Assembly: GCA_016929775.1 (NCBI GenBank)
Contig: JAFGIE010000025.1
Coordinates: forward strand, 1 to 26,865
Reading direction: 5' to 3'
Source of the DNA: Anaerolineae bacterium
Lineage (GTDB): Bacteria; Chloroflexota; Anaerolineae; JAFGEY01
Length of the DNA: 26,865 nt
Within the stretch, counting starts at the first letter, position 1. Each line of letters opens with the position of its first letter. The notes below the pieces were generated by a model. It had not been told where the DNA came from. It saw nothing but the letters and a program-made list of their open reading frames with translations, and made no database searches. Position numbers and translations under genes: made by a program. Shown here one piece after another: positions 8,233-17,011 of the stretch.

Positions 8233-9101
8233 GCAGAGAACGCCGGGCAGCGCGCCAACTCGTCCGCGCACTCGAGCGGATGTCGGCGCGCGATGCGACG
8301 GAGGGAGAGCTACCATTCGAGGCGTCGACCCCGGCTGCCGTCGCTCCCGAGGTAGCTGTGGCGCGCCGCCTGCAGGCGTGGAGCGACCGGCTGCCTCCGG
8401 CGCCCGATGCGCTGCGGCAGCGCGTGGCTGCGATGGTCAGCGCGGCGACGGCGACGGCGCGTGCGTGCCCGCCGGGGCGGCGCGCGTGGCGCTCGGCGGC
8501 GCTGGGCGCGCTGGCGGCAACTGTGGTCCTGGTCGCGATCTGGGCGCTGCTCCCGAGCGGGCAGCAGGTGGTGGCGCAGGCGTTGCGCGTGCTGCTGGGC
8601 CAGACGCAGGTCCAGGTGACGGCAGCTGCCGTGCGTGAGACGCCGCCGCCGACGCGCGCGGTGCGTACGCCGCTGCGCGACTTGCTGGCGGTAGAGTTGA
8701 CGATGGGACGCGCGCCCTCCCTGCCCAGAGCGCTTCCAGAGGGATACCAGCTGCGCGAGATGTGCGCGGTGTCCTATCCTGAGCTCCCGAACTGGATCTC
8801 GCAACCCCTGTACGTCGAGTTGAGCTATGGCCCACAGGAGGGTGCGCCCGGGCTGTGGCTGCGCGAGTACCGCCTGCTCTTTCGCGAGTACGGTGGGATC
8901 AAGGGCATCGCCGCCTCCGGTGAGGCGGTGGCGGGACTGGAGGAGGTCGACGTGGCGGGCGCGCCCGGTGCGCTGCTGACGTTCAGCGGGATCGAGCCGA
9001 CCCAGACCCTGATCTGGGAGCGCGATGGAATGCTGCTCGAGCTGGAGACGGATTGCCTGACACGCGAGGACCTGGTGGCGGTCGCGCGCTCGGTGCGCTG
9101 A
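8229..9101 (+). CDS. Membrane anti-sigma-factor-like protein (DUF4367-like C-terminus)
   Basis: A 290-aa protein starting at the GTG of a GTGA overlap with the sigma gene. The same frame is open further upstream, but the overlap start gives a sensible N-terminus and coupling. Residues 1-88 are cytoplasmic, rich in Ala and Arg, and would be the sigma-binding part. One membrane segment lies at about 89-108. The remaining 180 residues are extracytoplasmic: a Pro/Thr linker (about 132-142), then a domain ending in LIWERDGMLLELETD and LVAVARSVR, which resembles DUF4367 domains of anti-sigma and RsgI-like proteins. There is no HxxxCxxC zinc-binding anti-sigma motif, so it is not a classical ZAS protein. 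The anti-sigma role is inferred from topology and position. Confidence 0.75.
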   Translation: MSRERRAARQLVRALERMSARDATEGELPFEASTPAAVAPEVAVARRLQAWSDRLPPAPDALRQRVAAMVSAATATARACPPGRRAWRSAALGALAATVVLVAIWALLPSGQQVVAQALRVLLGQTQVQVTAAAVRETPPPTRAVRTPLRDLLAVELTMGRAPSLPRALPEGYQLREMCAVSYPELPNWISQPLYVELSYGPQEGAPGLWLREYRLLFREYGGIKGIAASGEAVAGLEEVDVAGAPGALLTFSGIEPTQTLIWERDGMLLELETDCLTREDLVAVARSVR

Positions 9102-9120
9102 CGGTGCGAGGAGAGAGCCT

Positions 9121-11742
9121 GTGGCGGACACACCCCATCTCGGCCTAGAGTACGCGCTGCTGTGGTGGCTGTTGCTCGAGGGGATCGGCCTGATCGCCCT
9201 GCCGCTGGCGTTCCGTCTCTTCCGCCATCTGCCCGATCGCGGCTACGCGTTCGCCAAGCCGCTGGGCCTGATCCTGGTCACCTACCTGCTCTGGATGCTG
9301 AGTACGCTGGGCTTGCTGCGCAACACGTGGAGCAGCATCCTGCTCGTCCTGCTCCTGGCGTTAGGGCTTGGCGTGTGGATCTACCGCCGGGGCGGCGTGG
9401 GCGCGGATCTGCTGGAGTGGCTGCGCGAGCAGCGCTGGACTGTGATCGCCGCCGAAGCGGTCTTTACCGCGGCGTTCGTGCTCTGGGTCGCCTACAAGGC
9501 CTACGACCCGGACATCGCGATCACCGAGAAGCCGATGGAGTTCGCGTTCCTCAACGCGATCACGCGCAGCGAGCGCTTTCCGGCATATGATCCGTGGATG
9601 TCGGGCTATGGGATCAGCTACTACCACTTTGGCTACATCATGGTCGCCGCGCTCGCCAAGTTCGCGCGCGTTCCGACCAGCTATGCGTTCAACCTGGGCG
9701 TGGCGATGCTCTTTGCCCTGACCGCCAGCGGCGCGTACGGCGTGATCTACAACGTGGTGCATGCCTTTGCCGCGCGGCGCGGCGTACGGTACGCGGCGCG
9801 GACGGCGCGGACGTACGCGCTGCTCGCGGCAGTGATGATCCCGCTTATGGGCAACCTGGAGGGGGCGCTCGAGTTCCTGCACGCCAACGGGGTGGGGGTG
9901 ACGGTCCGCAAGCCGGGCGAGGTGACGGGGCCCTTTTGGGAATGGGTGGACATCAAGAACCTGACGCGCAGTGGGACGATCAGCGAGACTTGGTATCCGA
10001 CCGACGGCTGGTGGTGGTGGCGCGCCTCGCGGCTGATCCACGACAAGGGCCTGACCGGCAACGACATGGAGGTGATCGACGAGTTCCCGTCGTTCAGTTT
10101 CCTGCTGGGCGACATGCACCCCCACGTGTTGGCCTATCCCACCGTGTTCCTGATCCTGGGCCTGGCGCTGAACCTGCTGCTGGCAGTCGACGCGCCGCGA
10201 CCGGTCGAGTGGTGGCTGATCTACCTGTGCCTGGGTGCGCTGGGCTTTCTCAACACGTGGGACATGCCGTTCTATGCCTTCGTGTTGCTGGCGGCGTATG
10301 GCCTGAGCCGCTACCTGCGCCCAGAGCTCGAGGCGCCGTCGCTCGTCGACCGGGCAGTGGCGGCAGTGGAGACTCGCTTGCTGGGCGAGTCCCGGTTCCT
10401 GCAGCGCACGCCGTGGCTGCGTCAGGTCGTGCTGCGCGCCGTCGAGCTGCTGGTGGCGAGCGTGGTGCTCTATCTGTCGGCGTGGCTGTACGGTCTGCCC
10501 AAGGCGGGCGCGGGCATCTTGCCCAATCTGTTCAACGTCTCGCGGTTGGTGCACCTGATGCTCATGTTTGGGACGTTCATCGTCCCCTTGGCGGCGCTCC
10601 TGTTCGCGCTCTATGCCGGGCTGTGGCGAGAGGGACGGCTGAACGGGCGTCTGCTCCTGCGGCAGGGACTGCCGGTGTGGGTGGGGACCGCCGCCTTTCC
10701 TGTCCTGTTGGCCCTGGTGCTGGTCCCGGTGGTGCTCTCGCCGTCGATCCGGACCTACATCGACGACACGCTCGCCGACCCGCGAGTGCAGGAGTACTTG
10801 GGTCCGCAGACGCTGGGCTCGCTGCTCCAGATCAGCGCGCGTATCCGCCTGGGCCTCCTGCCGCCACAGCTGCGCGCGCTGCGCATCCCAGCTGGGCCAT
10901 GGACCTTTTTGACCATGTCGTTGCTGATCGCAGCCGTGATCTACTGGTTCGTGCGCACGACGTTCCCCCGTTGGCTCAGGAGCGAGCGGACCGAGATCGA
11001 GGCGCCGCCGCCGAGCGTGCACTTTGCCATGCTGTTGGCCTTTACCGGGCTCATGCTGATCTTTGCCGTCGAGTTCGTCTATCTGCGCGACGCGTTCGGC
11101 ACGCGCATGAACACGGTCTTCAAGTTCTACTTTCAGGCGTGGGCGCTGCTCGGGCTGGCGGGCGTATTCGGGATCTACTACGTCCTGGAAGGGCGCACCT
11201 CTGCGGGATGGGTGGGGCGCACCGCGCTCGGCGCGCTGTTCGTCCTCCTGATCGGTGCGGGTTTGCTCTACCCGCTCGGGGCGAGCATCAGCCGGACGGA
11301 TGGATTTGCGGGTCCGCCGACACTGGATGGCATGGCGTTCGTGGCGCGCGAGCGCCCGGAAGAGTACGCGGCGATCCAGTGGTTGAACGAGCAGGTCCCG
11401 GGCAGTCCGGTGATCGTGGAAGCGGTGCGCGGATCGTTTGCCTACGAGTACGCGCGCGTCTCGAGCCGCACGGGACTGCCGGCGGTGATGGGGTGGACCG
11501 GGCACGAAGGGCAGTGGCACGGGCTGTACGAAGAGATCGGTCAGCGCGAGCGCGACGTGGAGACGCTCTACGGGGGCGGGATCCAGGAGGCGCTGGAGGT
11601 CATGGACAAGTACGGCGTGACGTACGTGTACGTCGGCTACCTGGAAAGGGCCGAGTACGGGGACGCGCTGGACAAGTTCGAGCGGTTCATGGACGTGGCT
11701 TTCCAGGCGGGAAGCACCGTGATCTATCGACGGCGAGGGTAA
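9121..11742 (+). CDS. Chlor_Arch_YYY (DUF2298) membrane protein
   Basis: An 873-aa polytopic protein, the typical length of the single-domain class of this family. Start is GTG with GAGGAGAG about 7 nt upstream and 19 nt after the anti-sigma gene. Conserved blocks: YYHFG at 167-171 (a variant of the family's YYYxG motif, His at the third position), EFPSFSFLLGDMHPH with HPH at 333-335, LNTWDMPFY, and RMNTVFKFYFQ at 662-672. The last about 130 residues are soluble and contain AIQWLNEQVPGSPVIVEAV, matching the tail of the fusion protein at 3009-7589. The family's biochemical role is not established; its linkage with PMT-like and Agl23-like genes suggests a part in lipid-linked glycan transfer or flipping. 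Here it directly follows the sigma/anti-sigma pair, the best clue that this system is ECF-controlled. Confidence 0.9.
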   Translation: MADTPHLGLEYALLWWLLLEGIGLIALPLAFRLFRHLPDRGYAFAKPLGLILVTYLLWMLSTLGLLRNTWSSILLVLLLALGLGVWIYRRGGVGADLLEWLREQRWTVIAAEAVFTAAFVLWVAYKAYDPDIAITEKPMEFAFLNAITRSERFPAYDPWMSGYGISYYHFGYIMVAALAKFARVPTSYAFNLGVAMLFALTASGAYGVIYNVVHAFAARRGVRYAARTARTYALLAAVMIPLMGNLEGALEFLHANGVGVTVRKPGEVTGPFWEWVDIKNLTRSGTISETWYPTDGWWWWRASRLIHDKGLTGNDMEVIDEFPSFSFLLGDMHPHVLAYPTVFLILGLALNLLLAVDAPRPVEWWLIYLCLGALGFLNTWDMPFYAFVLLAAYGLSRYLRPELEAPSLVDRAVAAVETRLLGESRFLQRTPWLRQVVLRAVELLVASVVLYLSAWLYGLPKAGAGILPNLFNVSRLVHLMLMFGTFIVPLAALLFALYAGLWREGRLNGRLLLRQGLPVWVGTAAFPVLLALVLVPVVLSPSIRTYIDDTLADPRVQEYLGPQTLGSLLQISARIRLGLLPPQLRALRIPAGPWTFLTMSLLIAAVIYWFVRTTFPRWLRSERTEIEAPPPSVHFAMLLAFTGLMLIFAVEFVYLRDAFGTRMNTVFKFYFQAWALLGLAGVFGIYYVLEGRTSAGWVGRTALGALFVLLIGAGLLYPLGASISRTDGFAGPPTLDGMAFVARERPEEYAAIQWLNEQVPGSPVIVEAVRGSFAYEYARVSSRTGLPAVMGWTGHEGQWHGLYEEIGQRERDVETLYGGGIQEALEVMDKYGVTYVYVGYLERAEYGDALDKFERFMDVAFQAGSTVIYRRRG

Positions 11743-11782
11743 GGGGTGCGCGTCCGGTGCGAGCGGACGAGGATGGGCGGGT

Positions 11783-13525
11783 ATGATAGCAGAACAGACG
11801 GTGGAGCGGCGGGTCGCCCTGCCATGGCTGACGGTCGAGGTCGCCGCGTATGGCCTGATCGTCGCGCTGGCGGGGGCGCTGCGCCTCGGGGGCCTTTCGA
11901 TACGGATCATGGACGTGCCCGAGGCGGCGCAGGCGTTAGGCGCGTGGCAGTTGGCGCAAGGCGGCGTGCCTGAGGCGAGTTACAGCGCGTTGCTTACGTC
12001 AGGACAGGCGCTGCTGTACGCCCTGTTTGGGGCGAGCGATGTCGCCGCCCGCCTGCTTCCGGCGCTGGCGGGAAGTGCGATGGTGCTTCTGCCCTACTGG
12101 CTGCGCGGGCACCTGGGGCGGGCGGGCGCGCTGGCGGCGTCATTGGCCATGGCGGTCTCGCCAACGCTGATCTACAGCGCGCGGTATGGGGATGGGGCGA
12201 CGATCCTGATCGCCTGCGCGTTGGGCGCTGTCGTGCTGTGGCACGCCTACCGGAGCGACCGGCGCCCGGCGTACCTATACGCGATCGCCGTGCTGGTGGG
12301 CCTGTGGGCGATCGCCGATCCGCGCGCGATCGGCGTGGCGCTGGTCCTCGCGGCAGCCTGGGCGGTAGAGCGGTACGCCTTTCGCCGCGACCCGCTCGCC
12401 TTGGGGGGTGAGCACCCGGTTCGCTGGCGGCGGCTGCTGGGCGTCGCCGCAGCGACGGCAGCGCTGGGGGCGACGGCGCTGACGATGCATCCGGGCGGGA
12501 TCGCGACGTGGGCCGATGCGCCCGCAGCCTGGGCGGCGCACTTTGGCCCTGTGGTGAACGGGCAGCCGTGGACCTATCCGCTCGCGGCGCTGCTGCTGTA
12601 CGAGCCGCTGCTGGTGCTCTTTGGCGCGATCGGCGCAGTCGACCTGATCGCCCACAAGAACGCCGCACGCACGGCGATCTGGACGGCAGGCGGGGCGCTG
12701 GCGCTGGCGCTCGCCGCGGGAGGGCGCGATCCGGGAGACGTCGCCCTGGTGTGTGCGTTCCTGGCGCTGCCCGCCGGGCGCGCGATCGGCGAGCTGGTCG
12801 ACAGCTGGACCCGCGAAGGCAAGCGGTCCCGGGAGGGGCTGTTCCTCTTGATCGGGTTGGGGATCACGGTTTATGTCGCGCTCGAGGCTTCGTTCTATGG
12901 CTTCTCGCTGATCCGCGGCTTGCCGCAGGCATCCCAGTTTCTGTGGTTCTGGCTGGCGGCGATGCTCGTGGTCGTGGTCCTGGTGGTGCTGGTCTGGGCC
13001 TGGCACGGTCCGTCAGTGACCTGGCGCGTGGGCGGGGCGATGCTGGCGGTGATGTTGATCTTGGGCGCGTTCTCGGCGGCGGTTGGCCTGAATTACTGGC
13101 ACACGGACGACCCGCGTGAGCTGCACGTGTGGGTCGCCTCAGACGAGGGCATCCGCGACGCGCTGTCGGTGTTGGACACGGTCTCGTATCGCCGCACGGG
13201 CGCTCCCGTCTCGACGCCGCTGACGGTGGAAGCGGCGGTGGGCCCGATCTGGCGCTGGTACCTGCGCGACTGGGAGGATGTACGCGTCGTCGAGTCGCTT
13301 ACCGCAGGCGTGGATACCCCGCTCGTGCTTACCTCCGGCGATCGGCGCGAACCGGTGCTGGGCGATCGCTACATTGGGCAGGACTTTGCCGTGCGTACGT
13401 GGTGGCAAGCCAGGCGCATGGGGGGCAACGAAGGGCTGCAGTGGTGGCTGTACCGGAAGAGCCTGACTGCGCCGGAAGTGGTGCAGCGGGTGATCGTGTG
13501 GATGAGCGTTGAGGAAGAAGCGTGA
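11783..13525 (+). CDS. GT39/Agl23-like polytopic membrane protein, motif-degenerate
   Basis: A 580-aa protein with about ten or more predicted membrane segments to residue about 430, then a soluble tail of about 150 residues. Its topology and tail, including a WRWYLRDW stretch, resemble the Agl23-like protein encoded downstream (which has WPFEWYMDTLF). However, the acidic DE pair expected in the first loop reads DVPE at 44-47, and the HGP position reads TSG at 72-74. It may have lost glycosyltransferase activity or use a different catalytic arrangement. It starts 40 nt after the YYY gene with a weak G-rich ribosome binding site. The tail's closing residues VIVWMSVEEEA add nothing recognisable. 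I assign the family by topology and partial similarity only. Confidence 0.7.
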   Translation: MIAEQTVERRVALPWLTVEVAAYGLIVALAGALRLGGLSIRIMDVPEAAQALGAWQLAQGGVPEASYSALLTSGQALLYALFGASDVAARLLPALAGSAMVLLPYWLRGHLGRAGALAASLAMAVSPTLIYSARYGDGATILIACALGAVVLWHAYRSDRRPAYLYAIAVLVGLWAIADPRAIGVALVLAAAWAVERYAFRRDPLALGGEHPVRWRRLLGVAAATAALGATALTMHPGGIATWADAPAAWAAHFGPVVNGQPWTYPLAALLLYEPLLVLFGAIGAVDLIAHKNAARTAIWTAGGALALALAAGGRDPGDVALVCAFLALPAGRAIGELVDSWTREGKRSREGLFLLIGLGITVYVALEASFYGFSLIRGLPQASQFLWFWLAAMLVVVVLVVLVWAWHGPSVTWRVGGAMLAVMLILGAFSAAVGLNYWHTDDPRELHVWVASDEGIRDALSVLDTVSYRRTGAPVSTPLTVEAAVGPIWRWYLRDWEDVRVVESLTAGVDTPLVLTSGDRREPVLGDRYIGQDFAVRTWWQARRMGGNEGLQWWLYRKSLTAPEVVQRVIVWMSVEEEA

Positions 13526-13579
13526 TCGGCAGGACCCCTGGGCGGGGATCCGCAGAGCATTGCCAGCAAGGTGGTAAAG

Positions 13580-16500
13580 ATGAGCGATAGATATGATGCC
13601 AAGACCCCTACGAACCTGCTCGACATGCCTGTGTTGAGCAAGGCGCACCTCAACCTGGAGACGGTGCTGTACATTCTCCTGGGTGCGATCGCGATCGTGG
13701 CGTGCTTTACCAACCTCGGCGTACGGACGCAGAGCCACGACGAGAGCTTGCACGCGCTCTACTCGTGGAAACTGTACGCCGGGGAGGGCTATGAGCACAA
13801 CCCGATGATGCACGGGCCGTTCCTGTTTCACATCAACGCGCTCATGTACCTGCTCTTTGGGGTCAGCGACTTTACGTCGCGCATCTCGACTGCGCTCTTT
13901 GGCGTGATCCTGGTCCTCTTGCCCGCCTTTCTGCGCAAAGAGCTGGGGCGGGTCGGGGCGTTGATCGTCTCTGTCCTGACCTTGATCTCGCCGACCACGC
14001 TCTACTATGCGCGCTATATCCGCAACGACATCTACATGATGGTCTGGGCCCTGCTGATGGCGATCGCGCTCTTTCGCTACATGCGGTCGCGCAAGGTCGG
14101 CTGGATCTACCTCGGCGCGTTGGCAGTGGTGCTCTCGCTTACGACCAAAGAGACAGCCTACATCACCGGGTTCATCGGCTTTGTCTACGTGGTCATGCTC
14201 GTCCTCCGGAACATGCTCTCGGCGCGCGCGGCGCGAGTGGCGTCCGTCGTCCTGATCGCGCTGCTGGTGGTCAGCGCGATCGGGTACATGGTCCTGGGCA
14301 GCGTGGTCGAGGGGATGCCGGTCAGCCCTGCCGAAGGTGAGGCGCCGGGCCTGACCCCCGAGCGGCTAACGCAGGTGCGCGAGATCGTGCTCTTGATGGT
14401 CGGCATCGTGGCGACGATGCTGCTGGGGATGGTCCTGATCCAGCGCGACGAAAAGATCAAGCCAGCCTTGACCCTGATCGTGGCGTACGTGGTGGCGATC
14501 GCGGGGCTGGTGGTGCTCTGCGCCGGCGCGGGCGGCTTGGCGTGGGTGATCGTGGCGCAGCTCCCGGAAGGGGTCGTGTCGTCCACCTTCTTTGTGGTGC
14601 TGCAGGTGGTGGCGGTGGGCGTGGCGATCGCGGCGGGGAGCTATGTGTGGTGGTGGCTGCTGCGCCGGGCAAAGCGCAGTGGGCAGCTGCCCGCCGAGTT
14701 CAGCGATCGGGTGCTGTACATATCGGTCGCGATCGTCGTGATCGTCTTTGTCCTGCTCTACACCACGTTCTTTACCAACCCGAAGGGGCTGGGCACGGGC
14801 ACGTTCGGGGCGGTCGGCTACTGGTTGGCGCAGCAGGAGGTCAAGCGCGCGGGCCAACCCTGGTTCTACTACCTGATCATCGCGCCGCTCTACGAGTTCC
14901 TGCCGATCGCCGTCGGCTTGGCGGCGACGCTCTACTACCTGATCACGGGGCGCGTGGACCGGCCCAAAGACCGCGCCGCCGAGGTCAAGTCGCTGCCCTT
15001 TGTCGGGTACCTGGTGTACTGGACGCTGTCGGCGTGGCTGATCTACAGCTGGGCGGGCGAAAAGATGCCCTGGATGCTGGTCCACGTGGTGCAGCCCATG
15101 ATCGTCCTCAGCGGGCGCTTTGCGGACGATCTGCTGCACGGCGTCGATTGGCGCAAGGTGTGGCGCGCCGGCGGCGCGCTGCTGGCGCTGCTGCTGCCGA
15201 TCCTGCTCTTCGCTGTGGGGATGGTCGTCGCCCTGCCAGTGGTAGGCCAAGCGTTCAAGGGCATGTCGCTGAACGACCTGGGCGACACGGCCCGGTGGCT
15301 GCTGGCGCTGGTGATCGGCGGGGGCGTCGCGTGGGCGGCGTACGCGATCGCAAAGCGCCTTGGCTGGGCCGACGCGGGCCGCATGGCGCTCGTGTCGGTG
15401 CTGGTCCTCGGGGCGCTGCTCACCGTCCGCTTTGCGGTGATGGCTTCGTTCGTCAACTATGACACCGCCAAGGAGTTCCTGGTCTACGCGCACGGATCGC
15501 CCGACGTCAAGCGCACGGTCGAGGAACTGCAGATGATCTCGCGGCGCCTGTACGGCGACGATCACTCGATCCGCGTGGCGTACAGCTCGGATGCGACATG
15601 GCCCTTCGAGTGGTACATGGATACCCTCTTCCCGAACCGCGTGTTCTTTGGCCGAGAGCCGGGGCGTGAGTCGACGGACGTGCCGGTGCTGATCGTGGGA
15701 CGCGACGAGATCGCCAAGACGGAGCCCTTTCTCGGGAATCGCTACTATCGCTTTGACCGCAAGCTGGTCTGGTGGCCTCACCAGGACTACTATATGGGGC
15801 TCTCGCTGGCGATCCCGTCGGAGGAGAACCGGCTGGCGAACAAGAACTACTTTATGATCGACATGCGCGATCCCGAGAAGCGGCGCGCCTTCTGGAACGT
15901 GCTCTTTTATCGCAAGTACGACCAGTCGCTGGCGGACTGGCAGCCGTCGCATCCCTTTGCCTTTTACGTGCGCAAGGATGTCGCCGCGCAGATCTGGGAC
16001 TATGGCGTCGCGCCAGGCGCGGTCGACCTGGACGAACCGCGGGACCTGTACGACGAGAAGACGCGTGGGCTCGAGACGGCGATGGTGTTGGGCGGGCTTG
16101 GCAGCGACATGGGGCTGCTCAACACGCCGCGTGACGTGGCGATCGGCCCGGATGGCGCCGTGTACGTCGCCGACAGCGGCAACCACCGCATCCAAAAGTA
16201 TGCGGCAGATGGGACCTTTTTGACCGCGTGGGGGCACTCGTGCAAGATGTACGAGAACATGGAGGGTTGCCAGGCGACGGATGGCGCGGGTGGGTTCTAT
16301 GACCCGTGGGGCGTAGCGGTGGGCGGAGATGGATCGGTCTATGTGGCCGACACCTGGAACCATCGCGTGCAAAAGTTCACCGCCGATGGGACGTTTGTCA
16401 CGATGTGGGGCACGTACGGGGTGGCAGAGACCGGGACAGGGGCGCCGGGGTTGTTCTGGGGGCCAAGAGGCATCGCCGTCGACGCGGAAGGCATGGTCTA

Positions 16501-16975
16501 TGTCGCCGACACCGGCAACAAGCGGGTCCAGGTGTTCACCGCAGCGGGGGCGTACGTCACCCAGTGGGGTGGGAAGGGTGTCCTCGAGGGCGAGTTCGAC
16601 GAGCCGGTCGGGATCGCGATCGGCGCAGATGGGTTGGCGTACGTTGCCGATACGTGGAACCAGCGCATCCAAAAGTTCAGCGAGGCGCACGTTTTCCTGC
16701 GCGAGTGGCCCGTCGATACGTGGCACGGTCAGTCGCTGGAGAACAAGCCCTTCCTGGCGGTCGACGCATTGGGGCGGGTCTATGCCAGCGATCCCGAGGG
16801 GTACCGGATCCTGGTCTTCAACGGAGATGGGGTGTTCCTGACCTCGATCGGGCAGTACGGCGAGGACGATCAGAGCTTCAAGTTGCCTACCGGCATCGCC
16901 GTCGACGGGGCGGGCTATGTGTGGGTTGCGGATCCTGCCACCCACCGTGTGCTCAAGCTCGCGCCCGTGCAGTAG
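13580..16975 (+). CDS. Agl23/TIGR03663-like membrane protein fused to six-blade NHL propeller
   Basis: A 1131-aa protein. The N-terminal membrane part (about 25-630) has the invariant marks I know for TIGR03663: dipeptide DE at 54-55 and tripeptide HGP at 78-80. Members of this family usually occur in the same genomes as, and often beside, YYY proteins, as here. A soluble segment (about 630-840) includes WPFEWYMDTLFPNRVFFG. Residues about 848-1131 carry six NHL repeats, each with a VYVADxxNHRIQKF-like core (the fifth, VYASDPEGYRILVF, and sixth, VWVADPATHRVLKL, diverge), enough for a closed propeller. The propeller is probably extracytoplasmic and binds protein or glycan. ATG 13580 is chosen over the in-frame GTG at 13571 because AAGGTGG sits just upstream of it. 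A flippase-associated or glycosyltransferase role is inferred from family association. Confidence 0.88.
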   Translation: MSDRYDAKTPTNLLDMPVLSKAHLNLETVLYILLGAIAIVACFTNLGVRTQSHDESLHALYSWKLYAGEGYEHNPMMHGPFLFHINALMYLLFGVSDFTSRISTALFGVILVLLPAFLRKELGRVGALIVSVLTLISPTTLYYARYIRNDIYMMVWALLMAIALFRYMRSRKVGWIYLGALAVVLSLTTKETAYITGFIGFVYVVMLVLRNMLSARAARVASVVLIALLVVSAIGYMVLGSVVEGMPVSPAEGEAPGLTPERLTQVREIVLLMVGIVATMLLGMVLIQRDEKIKPALTLIVAYVVAIAGLVVLCAGAGGLAWVIVAQLPEGVVSSTFFVVLQVVAVGVAIAAGSYVWWWLLRRAKRSGQLPAEFSDRVLYISVAIVVIVFVLLYTTFFTNPKGLGTGTFGAVGYWLAQQEVKRAGQPWFYYLIIAPLYEFLPIAVGLAATLYYLITGRVDRPKDRAAEVKSLPFVGYLVYWTLSAWLIYSWAGEKMPWMLVHVVQPMIVLSGRFADDLLHGVDWRKVWRAGGALLALLLPILLFAVGMVVALPVVGQAFKGMSLNDLGDTARWLLALVIGGGVAWAAYAIAKRLGWADAGRMALVSVLVLGALLTVRFAVMASFVNYDTAKEFLVYAHGSPDVKRTVEELQMISRRLYGDDHSIRVAYSSDATWPFEWYMDTLFPNRVFFGREPGRESTDVPVLIVGRDEIAKTEPFLGNRYYRFDRKLVWWPHQDYYMGLSLAIPSEENRLANKNYFMIDMRDPEKRRAFWNVLFYRKYDQSLADWQPSHPFAFYVRKDVAAQIWDYGVAPGAVDLDEPRDLYDEKTRGLETAMVLGGLGSDMGLLNTPRDVAIGPDGAVYVADSGNHRIQKYAADGTFLTAWGHSCKMYENMEGCQATDGAGGFYDPWGVAVGGDGSVYVADTWNHRVQKFTADGTFVTMWGTYGVAETGTGAPGLFWGPRGIAVDAEGMVYVADTGNKRVQVFTAAGAYVTQWGGKGVLEGEFDEPVGIAIGADGLAYVADTWNQRIQKFSEAHVFLREWPVDTWHGQSLENKPFLAVDALGRVYASDPEGYRILVFNGDGVFLTSIGQYGEDDQSFKLPTGIAVDGAGYVWVADPATHRVLKLAPVQ

Positions 16976-17011
16976 CCGCGTCGTGAGGCGGCGCCAGACC
17001 ACCAGCGCGTG

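Noticed and set aside
9361..11910. Minus-strand open frame of 849 codons opposite the 873-aa YYY gene
   Set aside because: No recognisable domain, composition of a shadow frame, and no ribosome binding site seen.
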